This document shows, piece by piece, positions 45,668 through 56,788 of a stretch of DNA of 64,000 nucleotides. This stretch comes from Asterochloris sp. CNOR1 (lineage: Eukaryota; Chlorophyta; Trebouxiophyceae; Trebouxiales; Trebouxiaceae): contig OZ017763.1 in NCBI GenBank assembly GCA_963969365.1, positions 310,001 to 374,000 on the forward strand, given 5' to 3'. The notes below the pieces were generated by a model. It did no database searches and had not been told where the DNA came from. It saw only the letters and a program-made list of their open reading frames with translations. Positions within the stretch are counted from its first letter, which is position 1; every line of letters starts with the position of its first letter. A program made the translations under genes and the position numbers.

Positions 45668-48600
45668 ATGACAGCAATGGGCAGCAAGCTAAAAGGGCAG
45701 CAGGGGACACTGAATGGCCAGCAGAGGAAGCTGACCATCAAGCCCCTCAAACGTGGGAGTTCATGGCTGCACATCATTGTGCCTAACTGCAGTCATGGAG
45801 GTTGAGCGGTGTCCTTCAGCTGATGAGCACAGCCACCACTGCATCTTGTATGCTGCTGGTTTGCATGCATTCTGTACACATGTGTGCTACCTCAGGCTTC
45901 CCTGACTATGCACCGCTTTTCATTGGGAAAGGTGCACACCAGTTGCGCACATGAGCCCTGCCTGTGCTCTTGTGGCAGCTCACCTCATTTCACAAGTGGT
46001 ACTTGCCCTCACCTGCATCTAGCAGCAGATTGAAGCCGCACAGGTAGCTGCTGCATGCACTGCGCTGCAAGCCATCCTGTGACCACACATGGGGCTGCTG
46101 TCTTGCTGTTTGTGCTCCACTGACATGCCTGACACTGGCCTGCACTCCGTGTGCCCGCAACTCATTGTTCCTGCCTGCAGTCAAGCCTGCCCTGCATTGC
46201 GCTTGCAGCCAGAGATTGTCGCGCAAAGACTGCATTGTGCAGCATCACACTGTGAAACATCATGTGCCTCTGCCTGCAGTCAAGCCCAAGCTGCCTGATG
46301 ACTTCGAGGCAAACACATGGGCCAAGCTGCGTCAAGCAGTTTTGGCTGTGCACAAGCGCCAGCCTGTTTCCTGCAGCCTGGAGGAGCTGTATCGAGTAAG
46401 TTTGCAGCTGCCAGCGATGCCCTGTGCAGCGTGACAGCCAGAGACACAGGGGCTGGCACTCATGATGAGGGTGGCCCCACCCCAGGGCTGCAGCAAGCTG
46501 CCTGCTGGGCTGATGCAAGACGTGATCCTCATAGCTCAGTACACTGCTTGCCTGCAAGTGCTTTTGACAGTGCCTCAGTGGCCAGTGAGACGGGCAGCAG
46601 TGCCAAGGCGCTACTTGCGTTGTGGTTGGTGACACTGCTATATGAACGGGTCCTTCCCATGCAGGCTGTAGAGGACATGTGCCTGCACAAGATGGCAGAC
46701 AAGCTGTACCAAAGTCTACAGCAGGTAAGAGTTTGGAACACAGACTGCTGGCTGTAGCACTGCCACTTGGGGCAGCGGGTTGTCCTGTCAAGACCCAGGC
46801 TGTCAATGAACTTCAGTGTCGTCCGCCTGCATGTGCATCAGTCAGCAGCCTGTGGCATCACTCTCTGCAAGCTCTTCCAGCATGCTTGTCGATGCCCTGC
46901 ATGGTTGCTCTGGCGCTGCAGCAGTGCTCACCCATGTTCAGCTGCATGGCTGGAACTCTCTTGCCCTCTCCTGCAACATGGCTCTGGCCCTGCAGGAGTG
47001 TGATGCCCACATCGCTAAGGAGCTGCAGTTTCTGTCAGAGCGCCAGAGCGTGGACTCTGTATCCTTTTTAGATCATGTAAACAGGTGCTGGCAGGTGAGC
47101 AAGATGGCCCTGGCTGGCTGCACTGCTGTGATGCAAGACGGCAGTCATGCTGACAGGTGCTGGCAGGTATGTGAGCTGCCCTTTTCACTACAGAACCAAA
47201 GTGAGCGCCGCAATGTGGCTTGTTGACGAAGGGCTCTGGCTTGTAACATGTAGCTTCTCTCCGGCTGGCTCCACGCCTGCCTTGCTGGGGGACAATGCCT
47301 TCAGCAAACAAAGCCTTGGACTCCAGCAGAATGCTGTGCTCTGTACTGCTATTTCCCTGGTCACTTGCAGCCCACAAAAGCAGCTGCACCGCTTACAGAA
47401 GCCCTTGCCCTGCCCTGCAGGATCACACCAGTCAGATGCTCACTGTTCGCTCCATCTTCCTTTACCTGGACAGGACCTATGTCATCAGCACCACTGGCAT
47501 CAAGTCCCTCTTTGAGATGGGACTGCACCTGTTCCGCTTGCACCTGGCCACGCATCCTGAGGTGACTTCTTGCAGAACTCTCACTGGGGTCATCCCAGAT
47601 GAGAGCTGATATAGAGGGACCAGCTCAAACACAAGGGCATTCTATGGTAGAGGGGTGCAACACATGGAGCATCCTCTTGCTGCAGCTGAGAACTCATGGG
47701 AGGCTGTTGAGGCCTCCCTTCTGCCCCACCTGCTAAGCACTCCCAAAGCCCTGCAGGTGGAGAGCAAGGGCACACAGCTCTCTGTGCAGCTCTGCCAAGG
47801 CCACTGCAGTCTTGTGAAATGACTTTGCAGGTACACAAGCAATGGCATGCAAGGCGGACTGCCGCTCTTGAAGTTCAAGTTTCCCGCTGGGAGGTTTCAT
47901 GCATCTTTCTGGCCGCCCTGCAGACAGTGCTAAGACAGGGCCCCAGCAATTCAAAGCTGCTTGGTATCGTGCCCCAGCAACTCACAATGCTGCCATCCCT
48001 GCAGATCCAGCACGCAAACTCCCTGGGGCATGTTGACCCTGGTCGATGTTGCTTGCTTGAAGGACGACGTCAGTGCCTCCCTTCTGGGCCACCTGCTGCG
48101 CTTCTATGCCCTGCAGATGGAGCAGCCACACATTGTCCGCCCAAGTCTTGTCACAGCTTACGCAGGCACAGCGCAACAGCTTACAGCAAATGTTAGTGAT
48201 GCTAAAGGCTGAGCGCTCGACGGAGGCAGTCAAGGCTTCCCTTCTGATACCAATTGCTACACATGGTCCTGCCATCAAGCTGGAGCACAGAGAGGCCCAC
48301 AGACACACTGTGAAGCATCTCGATGCCATGCCAAGCTCCTCATTGTCTGCTGCATGCCACCTGCAGGTGGAGCGCAAAACCACCCAGGGCATCCTAGCAC
48401 TGATTGCGGCCGACCGCTCAGGGGAAGCAGTTGACGCTTCCCTTCTCGCCCACCTGCTGCGCATGTACACTCATCTGGGCATCTACGCCGAGGCCTTCCA
48501 GGGGCCCCTGTTAGAGCAGACACGGAGTTTCTATGCGCTGGAGGGCGTGCAAGTCATGCAGGACCTGGACACTCCCGAGTACCTACTGCACTGCGAGGTG

Positions 48601-51600
48601 AGGTGGGGAACGGCTGTCTGTGTCTCAAACCGCTGTCTCAATGCCAGCACCTGAAGTGGCCATCCCGGGCTCCTGGAGCACTGCACTGGGCAGGCCATGC
48701 AGGAGCTGGGCACGGTGAGAACCTGCTGCAATTTGTGTCAGCTAGTGCCCATGATAGCAGTGCTGGGCAGGCTGGGGGTCTGCAGCGGCCTCATCAGGCC
48801 ACGTCCTAGTGCTCAAGTGGCAGCTGTCATGTCCTGCCAGCCCTGCCGTGGGGGATGTGACCTGTGTCACACGTGCTTGCTCATCGGTTTGTTGTGTTAA
48901 GCATGCCTTGCCTGGCGCCAACATACGGCAGCATCCAAGCATCCTGCTTCTGCGTCAAGCATAAGGTACAATGTTTATTCCGTGCCTGCAGCGGCGCCTG
49001 GCAGAGGAGTTTGAACGCTGTCAGAACTACCTGGATGTCAGCAGCAGGAAGCACCTCATCCATACTGTGGAGCAGGAGCTGCTGCAGAAGCACATGGTGG
49101 CAGTTCTGGAGAGGGGATTTGATGCCCTCATGTCGGAGCAGCGGTGAGAACACATGATCTGAAGGCAGTTCTCCAAGTGTCAGGTGGCTGGTGATGGCTG
49201 TGCAGTGGGAGGAGCTGCTTGCAGCGCTCACTGCACGGCAGCCATGGGTGTCCAGCATTGTAGGAAGGGATGGGTGCCTTGGAGCAGAGGGCTGTGAACA
49301 GGGAGCTGCTGCAACAGCACCTGGTCGCTGTCCTGGAGAGCGGGTTGCCTCTGGCATGGTCGCATCTAGCCACAAGCCACCTGAGACCCACTCCATCACC
49401 ATCTCTTCTCCCTGTGCAATGCATGCCTGTAGAGCCCAAACATACACTGACAGATTCATTGCACTGCAACGTCGTGGTCTTTGCGGGGCCCCAGCAAGTG
49501 CCTGTGATGTGAAGGCAGTATCAGGAAGCAGGCAGCTGGTGTCTTTGTGTCTTACGCAGATATGGGTCTGGTGGCACTGGGGCCTCCAAGCCGAGCAGCC
49601 GGAGCGCCTGTGCTGGTAGTTGTGCCATTTCACCTTCTGCTGTCAGCTTGCAGACTGCTGGCCTGATCCTGTTGACAAGAGATCTGCCAGGACTCCTGCT
49701 GCCTTCCTGCTGGCTCTTGCCCACTGGCTATGTTCTAAACTCTTCAGGTGCAGCTCAGGGCTGCAGCAGGAACCCATCATGGCGGCTCTAGAGATAGCGT
49801 TACATGCCCTGACGGGCAAGCACCACATAGGGCTCCTATGCCTGGGAGCTGTGCAGATTGGCCTGCAGCTTCACGCCTGACATGTACACGCGCACCCCCA
49901 GGCTGCCTGCCTGTGTGCACTCAACCTGAGACGTGTGATGCAGAGGCAGGCAGACCTGGGTTGGCGTTGACACCCTGCAGCGCACCTAGGTCCTGGCAAC
50001 GCTAGCCCTGCGTCCCTGGCCTTCAGGCTGTCCTACCTCGCCTGCCTGTGAACCTCGCAACACGCTGCGCTCTCACCTTGCCCTGAGTATCCTTCAGGCT
50101 TGCTGCCCATCTCTGCCCTCTGGCAGATCTGCCAGTTTGGCATGTTTTGCAGCGTGCTGCAGTGCCTTCTGGTTCTGTATCTTAGCCTCTCAGGGTTGTT
50201 GCTTGGTCCTGGCTGCAGATTGGCAGACTTGGCGCGCCTCTACACCCTGTGCGTGCGAATACACAGCCTGGACATGCTGAAGCAGAGCTTCCGGGACTAC
50301 ATCCGAAAGAGCGGCCTGGCCATTGTTATGGATGAGGACAAGGTGAGGCCCTGTGTGGGCTTTTGGGTGCGCGATCCCTTGGCATTTATGCTCACAAGCT
50401 TGGCAGCCATTGTTATGCACGACAAGGTGAGCAGCTGCTGCTGATGTCCCAAGCAATTATTTGCAGGCCAGGGAGGGGCTGAGCAGTACCTCGCAATGCT
50501 TAGCGGCCCAGGCAAACGCCACCCACCAAGCTGCCGTTGTCCACATTTGCATAGGTGTTGGTTGCTGCGGAAGGGCATGCTGGCCCTTGTCATAGGCAGG
50601 GGAGAAATGAACATTTTGTCGATTTTTTGAGGCGGGCATTGCCAAAGCTTGTGTGGCCCCTTTGCCTTAAGCTGATCACTGCACCTTGCCCTGCAGGACA
50701 AGGAGATGGTGATGGCCCTGATCCAGCTCAAGTTCCAGCTGGATGCGGTGCTGGCAGAGGCCTTCCAGCGGAACGATGCCTTCATCAATGCGCTGAAGGA
50801 CGCCTTCGAGAACTTCATCAACCAGCGTCAGAATAAGTAAGCAATGAAGATTCTGTGGGGGCCTTGAAGATATAGCTGCCTGCCGAGCAACAAGTGGCTG
50901 ATCACTTGAAACATGCTGTCCCACATGCTCAAAGACGCAATTGTTGCCCCTCATGGATCCATTGACAAACACCAGGATGTGATGTGGGCTCATCTTGGTC
51001 AACACAGCTGTTTTCTGGATGTGCCAGCCCTGCACCCAGGGGTAGTTGTAAGAGGATCTCCATGAATCGGCGGCCAGAACCAAGACATCGATTTTTGCTC
51101 CGGCAACGCTAATCGCTAAGTGTGCCAGCACTGCTTCCGAAAACGTTGAGGAAACTTGTCATCAGACAGCAGCTTGGATGTTGCTCTCAACAGCAGGGCT
51201 GATGAGCTGGTTGCCAAGGGTATGAATGGCGAGCTGCGCTCAGGGAACAGGGTTCATGCCTGCCAGCTGCCGTGCCATATACTCTGATTAGCAAAGTCTT
51301 TCATAAGCAAGGTATCAGTGCTGCTCTTACACGCAGACCTGCTGAGCTGATTGCCAAGTTTGTGGACGGCGAGCTGCGCCCGGGGAACAAGGGACAGACT
51401 GACGAGGAGCTGGAGACGCGCATGGACCAGGCCCTCATCCTCTTCAGATACATCTCGGTGAGGAGGGGGCACTGCATTTGAAGCCCACATGGAGCCATGC
51501 TGCACAACAGTGCTCCAACAAGCCACTTGCAGGCTGCAGCCCGTGTTGCCTGGCAGTGGTGCTTGGCACCAATGTTTCCAGATACATCTTGGTCAGTGAC

Positions 51601-54600
51601 TCAGCTTAAACGCAGTCAACTTAAGGTCCTGCACTTATGCATCAGGCAAGGATGCAAGCCAGATCATCCTCCCTTGGCAGGAGCTACTCACAAGTTCTTG
51701 CAGCAGAAGAGTCATGGCAGTCCCTGCCTCCCGGCAAGCACCTGTTGAAGCACCTGCACCTCATGTTCTGCATCAATCACAGTGCCTGCTATCCAGCTCC
51801 ATACAGGTCTGCAAGGCTTTCCAGATGGTCTCTGTTCCCGCCTGCAAAGCAAGGATGCTTCCAGGACCTCAAGCAGCATTGCGTTAAGCACGCCCACCCA
51901 TGCATGCAGGCTAGGACAATAGATACTCTCCCTCAGCGACAATCTGCTGCAATTTTAGCTGCAACAGAGCAGCAGTGCCATGCCTCCCTGCTTGCAAGGC
52001 AGAGACATGTTTTCGAGCCTTACATGATGAAAATTTTGCCCAAGCGCGCTGTTATGGGCACTCTGACACTTCTGTTCCCCCTACCTGCGGTGCAAGGACG
52101 GGGCTGAGTACTTCACACCAGGACTTGCCAAGCCCCTCTGACCTGTACATCCCCCTGCAAACTTCCATGGCCCCTCGCCTGCAGGGCACAGGTGTACACA
52201 GGCCTGCTTTAGAAAAGGCTTGGGCAAGGGCCTTGTTGGCACGTCTGCCGCTGTGCTTTGCCTGCAGGGGAAGGATGTGTTTGAAGCCTTCTTCAAGAAG
52301 GACCTGGCCAAGCGCCTGCTGCTGGGGAAATCGTCCAGCACCGATGCTGAGAAGAACATGATCTCCAAGCTGAAGGCTGAGTGCGGGAGCCAGTTCACAA
52401 ACAAGCTGGAGGGCATGTTCAAGGACATGGACCTCAGCCGTGACATCATGGCCTCGTTCAAGCAGTCAGTGAGTACTGGACACCAGGCGCGGGTGGTGTG
52501 AGCTGCGTTTGCTGTGAGCAGGCAATCCAGGTCATCAGCAAGCTGGAGTGGTGTTGACATGAAGTGACAGGAAGCGCGTTAGTGTGGCATCTTCCAAGCA
52601 GTCATCTGACTGCTCTGAGACGGCGCCATGAGGGGAGGCAGCCTTGTTAAGAGGTGCTAGCTATGAAGCGGGGCTTGCAGCTCGCGAAGGGGCTTCAAGC
52701 AAGATGTCGCAGCGAGCAGCATCAGACAATCTGCCCCCTGGCCCTGCAGAGATAGTCTCCCTGCTGCTGTGCAGGACTTTACAATAGCGTCAGACCCAGG
52801 CCAGCACCACTTCTGGACCACAGCCCAGGCTGTGTTGCTTGTGCCATTCTATGTGTGGCAGAGGCATGCTAGTACATCAGTTTTGTGAAGCACTCCTGGT
52901 TGCTTCAAATCTCTGTGAAGCAGCGCATGGGGCACGCCGCTGACATGGACATCAACAAGGAGCCAGCAAGTCATTCTTGACAATGCCCATGCATTTCCTT
53001 TGATCGCTGCAGCACTGTGTGAAGCAGCGGCTGGGGCAGACCACTGGCATGCAATTCAGGCAACAACTGCTGACCGGCTTCGTCTGCGTTTGCAGAGCTC
53101 TGTGAAGCAGCGATTAGGGCAAGCCATCGACATGAATGTGAGCATCTTGACCAGTGGCTACTGGCCCAGCTACCCGCTGTATGAGGCCAGGCTTCCGGAC
53201 GAGCTCACACGGCATCAACAGGTCTTCAAGGTGGGTGCTGTCAGCACATGCGACGATGGACTGTCCGAGTACATGCAGCACCACACTCTTCCTTTCAGCA
53301 TACCTGCGGCTGCCAGTCACTGTGGTGGGAACAGTGGGTGGCTGTGCTTGCTGCCAGCAATCCTGCAGCTGCATTGCAACGTCATTGGCTACCCTGCGTG
53401 GTAGTTAGTCATGCAGCAGAGGTCAGTCTTCTGCTGTTGTGTACATTCCCGGTGTTGTGACTGCAATCTTAACTGATGAAATGTCTCCATGCTGATTGCA
53501 CTCAGCATTATATCCCAGGCAGCCTTGCAGCTACCCTTTTGGGGTCTGAACTATCCAATCAATCAAAACCCGCACCTGCAAAGTGTCTGGTCCCAGTCAG
53601 CTGACTCCCGTGGCCTTCTGCCACTGTTGCAGGCCTGATATGCATTTGCATCTGGTGCACACTGCCCGGCATGCAGCTTCTTTCCAGCAGCCAAGGCGAG
53701 GAGCCCTGGAGCTCCTGCGGCCTGTCTACCCTGTCTGAAGCAGTGAGTCCTGCGCCCTGCAGGATTTCTACCTGAGCAAGCACAGCGGTCGGCGCCTGGT
53801 CTGGCACAACAGCCTGGGGCATTGCGTGCTCAAGGCCCAGTTCCCCAAGGGCACCAAGGAGCTCAGCGTGTCGCTGTTCCAGGTATGCTGGTTTGCAATG
53901 GCTGCTTGTTCAGGCTGTGTAGAGCAACAGGGGTTGCTGGCTGATTTGGCAGGGTGACGTGTCTGCTGCTGCTGTCAGTAGGCTGGGGGCAGGATGAAGG
54001 CAGTAGTGGTGGTCGTGCTGCCAAAGGCTGGGCGCTGTTGAGCCCCTTCAACCGTCAGGAAAGAGCTCAGTGTGCCACTCTTTTAAATTTGCTTCATGTG
54101 CTGCATCTTTCTAGCCAAAGCAGGGTAGGAGATTTGTCTTCTGAAGGGGTATCATCTTCTGAACAAAGTCATCCTTGCACCTGCCATGTTAAGCTGCATG
54201 TCGTGGAGCTGCTGCTGCTGCTGTACGTGAACGCTCCGAACTCCAGTCACAGAAGTCAGTTGCTTGATTGTCATGTGACATGTACATCCGCGCCGCAGGC
54301 GGTGGTGCTCATGCTGTTCAATGACGCCGACACCCTGGGCCTGGCAGAGATTGCCGAGGGGACAGGCATCGAGGACAAGGAGCTGCGGAGAACGCTGCAG
54401 AGCTTGGCCTGCGGGAAGGTCAGGGTGCTCCAGAAGGAGCCCAAGGTAAGTCGCCAGAAGCAAGGACACGTGCCAGCAAGAATGTGAAAGAAACAAGAAA
54501 GACCAATATGCGGTACCCCTGACAGCCTGAGCTGCTGCGCCTGCTGGTGGTAGGGGCCTGAGTGCTTCAGCAGTCACTCAAAGTGAGGCAGCATGCCCAG

Positions 54601-56341
54601 AAGTCCCAGGCGTCAGCGGTGCAGAACCTGCTGCGTAGCCTGGCCAGCCTTGAGGTCCGGCTGCTGCAGCAGAGAGCCCAAGTTGCTGCACACTGACGCT
54701 AGGCATACATCATCACCAGTCAGGTGCTATCCCACTTTGGAAGCATGCCTGTTTGGTGCAGTGCAGAGGCGGGAATAGGACAAGGTGGAAGCACACGCAC
54801 CAGGCCATGCACCATCTGCATGGTGCAGATGCATTGCAACAGCAGAATCTCTGCAGCCTCGCAGGGTCGCAAAGCTCAGGTCAAGGACACACTCTCAAGT
54901 GCAATAAGGAGTCCTGCAGCTAAAACACTTCTGTGCTATGTCTGGCTGTGCTGAGGCAGGACATCATTGACACTCAGGCAATGCCCTGTCAAGTAGAGCC
55001 CACAGGCGAGCACAAAGCAAGCTTTCAGCTCTTGAAGTTATGCTGCAACATCTTGCGGTGGAGAATCCCACACCTCTGGCTTTCTTGGTCATGCTGCAGG
55101 AGCAGAAGGTGGAGGGCAACAGCACCCCCCAGATGGGCAGGACAGACATCTGGGCAGCGCAAGCATGTCGTTATCACTCAACCTGGGTATGTTGCAGGGG
55201 CGGGAGGTCGACAACAGCGATACCTTCAAGTACAGTGAGGGTTTCACGGCGGCCCTGTTCCGCATCAAGATCAACAGCATTCAGCTGAAGGAGACACAGG
55301 AAGAGAACAAAAAGACCAACGACCAAGTCCTGCAGGACCGGCAGTATCAGGTGGGAGCCTTACGCGGCTGCCAGCGGTAGCTTGTTTTGTACAAGTGCAA
55401 GGCTGCATGAAGCCTTGACTGCAAGACAGGCAGCAGCAAGTGAAGCGCCCGGGTTCTGGAAATGTGTGCTGTTTTGAGGCCCAATGCCTGCATGAAGAGG
55501 ACAGGTGACGCTGGGTTTCATCCCTGTCGCGGGCTGATGGGAGCAGGGGCTCAGAAGGTGCATCCAGATTGCACTTTGACCAGCTGGGTTCAAAAGGATT
55601 ATTGTCTCCCTTCTGTCCAGGCAATGTCCTGGCTTGAATCTTCCCACCAGCATGCAGCACCTAGTCTCAAGTTGTCTATGTCGCAAGCCTCTTGGTCAAG
55701 GTCGTTCTGCTTGCAACTGTGTTCAACAGCTCTCAGCCCCTCTCCTGCCTGTGCTCTGCAGATCGACGCAGCCATTGTGCGGGTCATGAAAACGCGCAAG
55801 TCCCTGTCCCACAAGCTGCTCGTCCAGGAGCTACTGGTCCAGCTCAAGTTCCCGATCCAGGCTTCAGACCTGAAGAAGAGAATAGAGTCCCTCATCGACA
55901 GGGAGTACTTGGAACGTGATGAGCGGTCCCCCAATGTGAGCAACCTTACTCATATCAGTGACCTGCTTCCTCAGCCGCAGACAATACATCTGTGTGACTG
56001 TCCGAATGCCAGGATGACTTGCTGCCGTCTTGGCTGCGGGGTTGTTGGCCCAGCACTGCAGTCGTTCAGACAGCATTTGCAGTGCTCCTGAGGATAGACT
56101 CCCATCAAAATGAAGCAGCTGCTGCTGCCAGAGTCACAGGGCACCAGCATTCCCTGTTCAGTCCTGACCTGGCCAAGGCTCCCCACAGGTTGAGGTCTCT
56201 TGAAACACCTGCTGGTATGCATTGCTGTCTGTGTAGCATATACTGCCGCCAGCGCATTGCACTGGCTCTGCAGGTTTAGACTGTCTGGCATGCTGAAGCA
56301 CTGTTTCACTTGCCCTGCAGGTGTATAACTATCTAGCATAG
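45668..56341 (+). CDS. CUL4: Cullin-4, complete, 17 exons
   Basis: Scaffold of CRL4 (DDB1-CUL4-RBX1) ubiquitin ligases. Exons: 45668-45752, 46280-46395, 46665-46724, 46996-47094, 47421-47561, 48367-48597, 48992-49143, 50219-50342, 50697-50836, 51337-51457, 52268-52468, 53096-53230, 53763-53882, 54299-54445, 55198-55350, 55762-55935 and 56321-56341. Every junction keeps phase; the product is 739 residues, near the 750-790 of other CUL4s. The N-terminus [10 protein letters not shown] precedes [13 protein letters not shown] as in plant CUL4. Cullin repeats follow ([24 protein letters not shown]), then the homology domain ([70 protein letters not shown]). The NEDD8-acceptor lysine is K685 in [11 protein letters not shown]. 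It ends VYNYLA. It is intact; its introns hold many partial exon copies. Confidence 0.98.
47148..47172 (+). repeat. Copy of CUL4 exon 4 end and donor
   Basis: ACAGGTGCTGGCAGGT at the exon 4 donor (47081-47096) recurs 72 bp downstream at 47153. Confidence 0.75.
47680..48260 (+). repeat. Three copies of CUL4 exon 6 start
   Basis: Exon 6 (48367) contains GCTTCCCTTCTCGCCCACCT. The preceding intron repeats this at about 47718 (GCCTCCCTTCTGCCCCACCT), 48076 (GCCTCCCTTCTGGGCCACCT) and 48235 (GCTTCCCTTCTG). The 48000-48115 copy extends back through the acceptor as CTGCAGATCCAGCACGCAAA against CTGCAGGTGGAGCGCAAAA. The 48150-48250 copy keeps the GCTGAGCGCTC-GAGGCAGT part. Confidence 0.85.
49292..49354 (+). 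repeat. Copy of CUL4 exon 7 interior/end
   Basis: GAGCTGCTGCAACAGCACCT, then GTCGCTGTCCTGGAGAG, matches exon 7 GAGCTGCTGCAGAAGCACAT, then GGCAGTTCTGGAGAG, about 225 bp downstream. Confidence 0.85.
50402..50435 (+). repeat. Copy of CUL4 exon 8 end and donor
   Basis: GCCATTGTTATG, then GACAAGGTGAG, of the exon end (50318-50348) recurs at about 50407-50431. The donor is intact and one 3-bp unit is lost. Confidence 0.85.
51193..51252 (+). repeat. Copy of CUL4 exon 10 start with acceptor
   Basis: CAGGGCTGATGAGCTGGTTG, then GGCGAGCTGCGCTCAGGGAA, copies exon 10 CAGACCTGCTGAGCTGATTG, then GGCGAGCTGCGCCCGGGGAA, 141 bp upstream. The AG acceptor is preserved. Confidence 0.9.
51575..51600 (+). repeat. 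Copy of CUL4 exon 10 end
   Basis: CCAGATACATCTTGGTCAGT resembles the exon end TCAGATACATCTCGGTGAGG, about 135 bp downstream. Confidence 0.65.
52905..53060 (+). repeat. Two copies of CUL4 exon 12 start
   Basis: TCTGTGAAGCAGCG, then GGGCA-GCC-GACATG, at the exon start (53099) recurs at about 52912 and 53017. The nearer copy retains CTGCAG as a decoy acceptor. Used in phase, it would read through to a stop over the true exon start. Confidence 0.9.
54618..54690 (+). repeat. Copy of CUL4 exon 14 end
   Basis: The intron stretch AACCTGCTGCGTAGCCTGGC, then GAGGTCCGGCTGCTGCAGCA, parallels exon AACGCTGCAGAGCTTGGCCT, then AAGGTCAGGGTGCTCCAGAA, about 235 bp downstream. Protein-level similarity is [15 protein letters not shown] against [15 protein letters not shown]. 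Confidence 0.75.
56205..56297 (+). repeat. Copies of CUL4 terminal exon
   Basis: CTCTGCAGGTTTAGACTGTC, then TGGCATGCTG, just before the last exon resembles CCTGCAGGTGTATAACTATC, then TAGCATAGCGTG. A weaker third copy may lie at 56212-56243. Confidence 0.6.
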
Positions 56342-56569
56342 CGTGCTCTCTGTACCGCTGACAATCAGACAACCCTGGTGCTGCTGACACTGCAGCCCCT
56401 CAGTCAATATCATGATGCGCACTGCTCTGGCCGGAGCTCTGATGAGTCTAACTCATGGGCAGGCATGAAATTTTGGCTTGAATGTTTCCTGGAAGCCCTT
56501 CAATGAAAAGGAGCCCTTTTATTGCATGTGTTCAGACCTTTTCATGTGGGGGCTCTAGGGGTACAACAA

Positions 56570-56637
56570 GGGTCCTGATGCAGTCAACATCAGGTCAAAA
56601 GAAGGGTCCTGATGCAGTCAACATCAGGTCAAAAGTG
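56570..56637. repeat. 34-bp tandem duplication
   Basis: Two consecutive copies, virtually identical, of a unit containing GGGTCCTGATGCAGTCAACA, then TCAGGTCAAAAG, at 56570 and 56604. The match is near perfect, so the duplication is recent. It lies 230 bp after the CUL4 stop. Confidence 0.95.
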
Positions 56638-56788
56638 GTGGCACACGTACAGGGGATGCCACGTTTGTCAACATGGTAGGGCCAGCTTCATCTTTCTAAG
56701 GGCCAGCTTGAAGCTGGACAGCCAATTAGCTGTGCAGCTTGCGGCCAGACGATGTGTATGCTTCGCATAAGCTGCTATGTGCTGCTGA

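Noticed and set aside
40000-56400. Mobile elements as the source of repeated intron segments
   Set aside because: The copies match only the adjoining exon of the same gene, are in direct orientation and lack terminal repeats, target-site duplications or poly(A) tails. Local tandem duplication explains them better.
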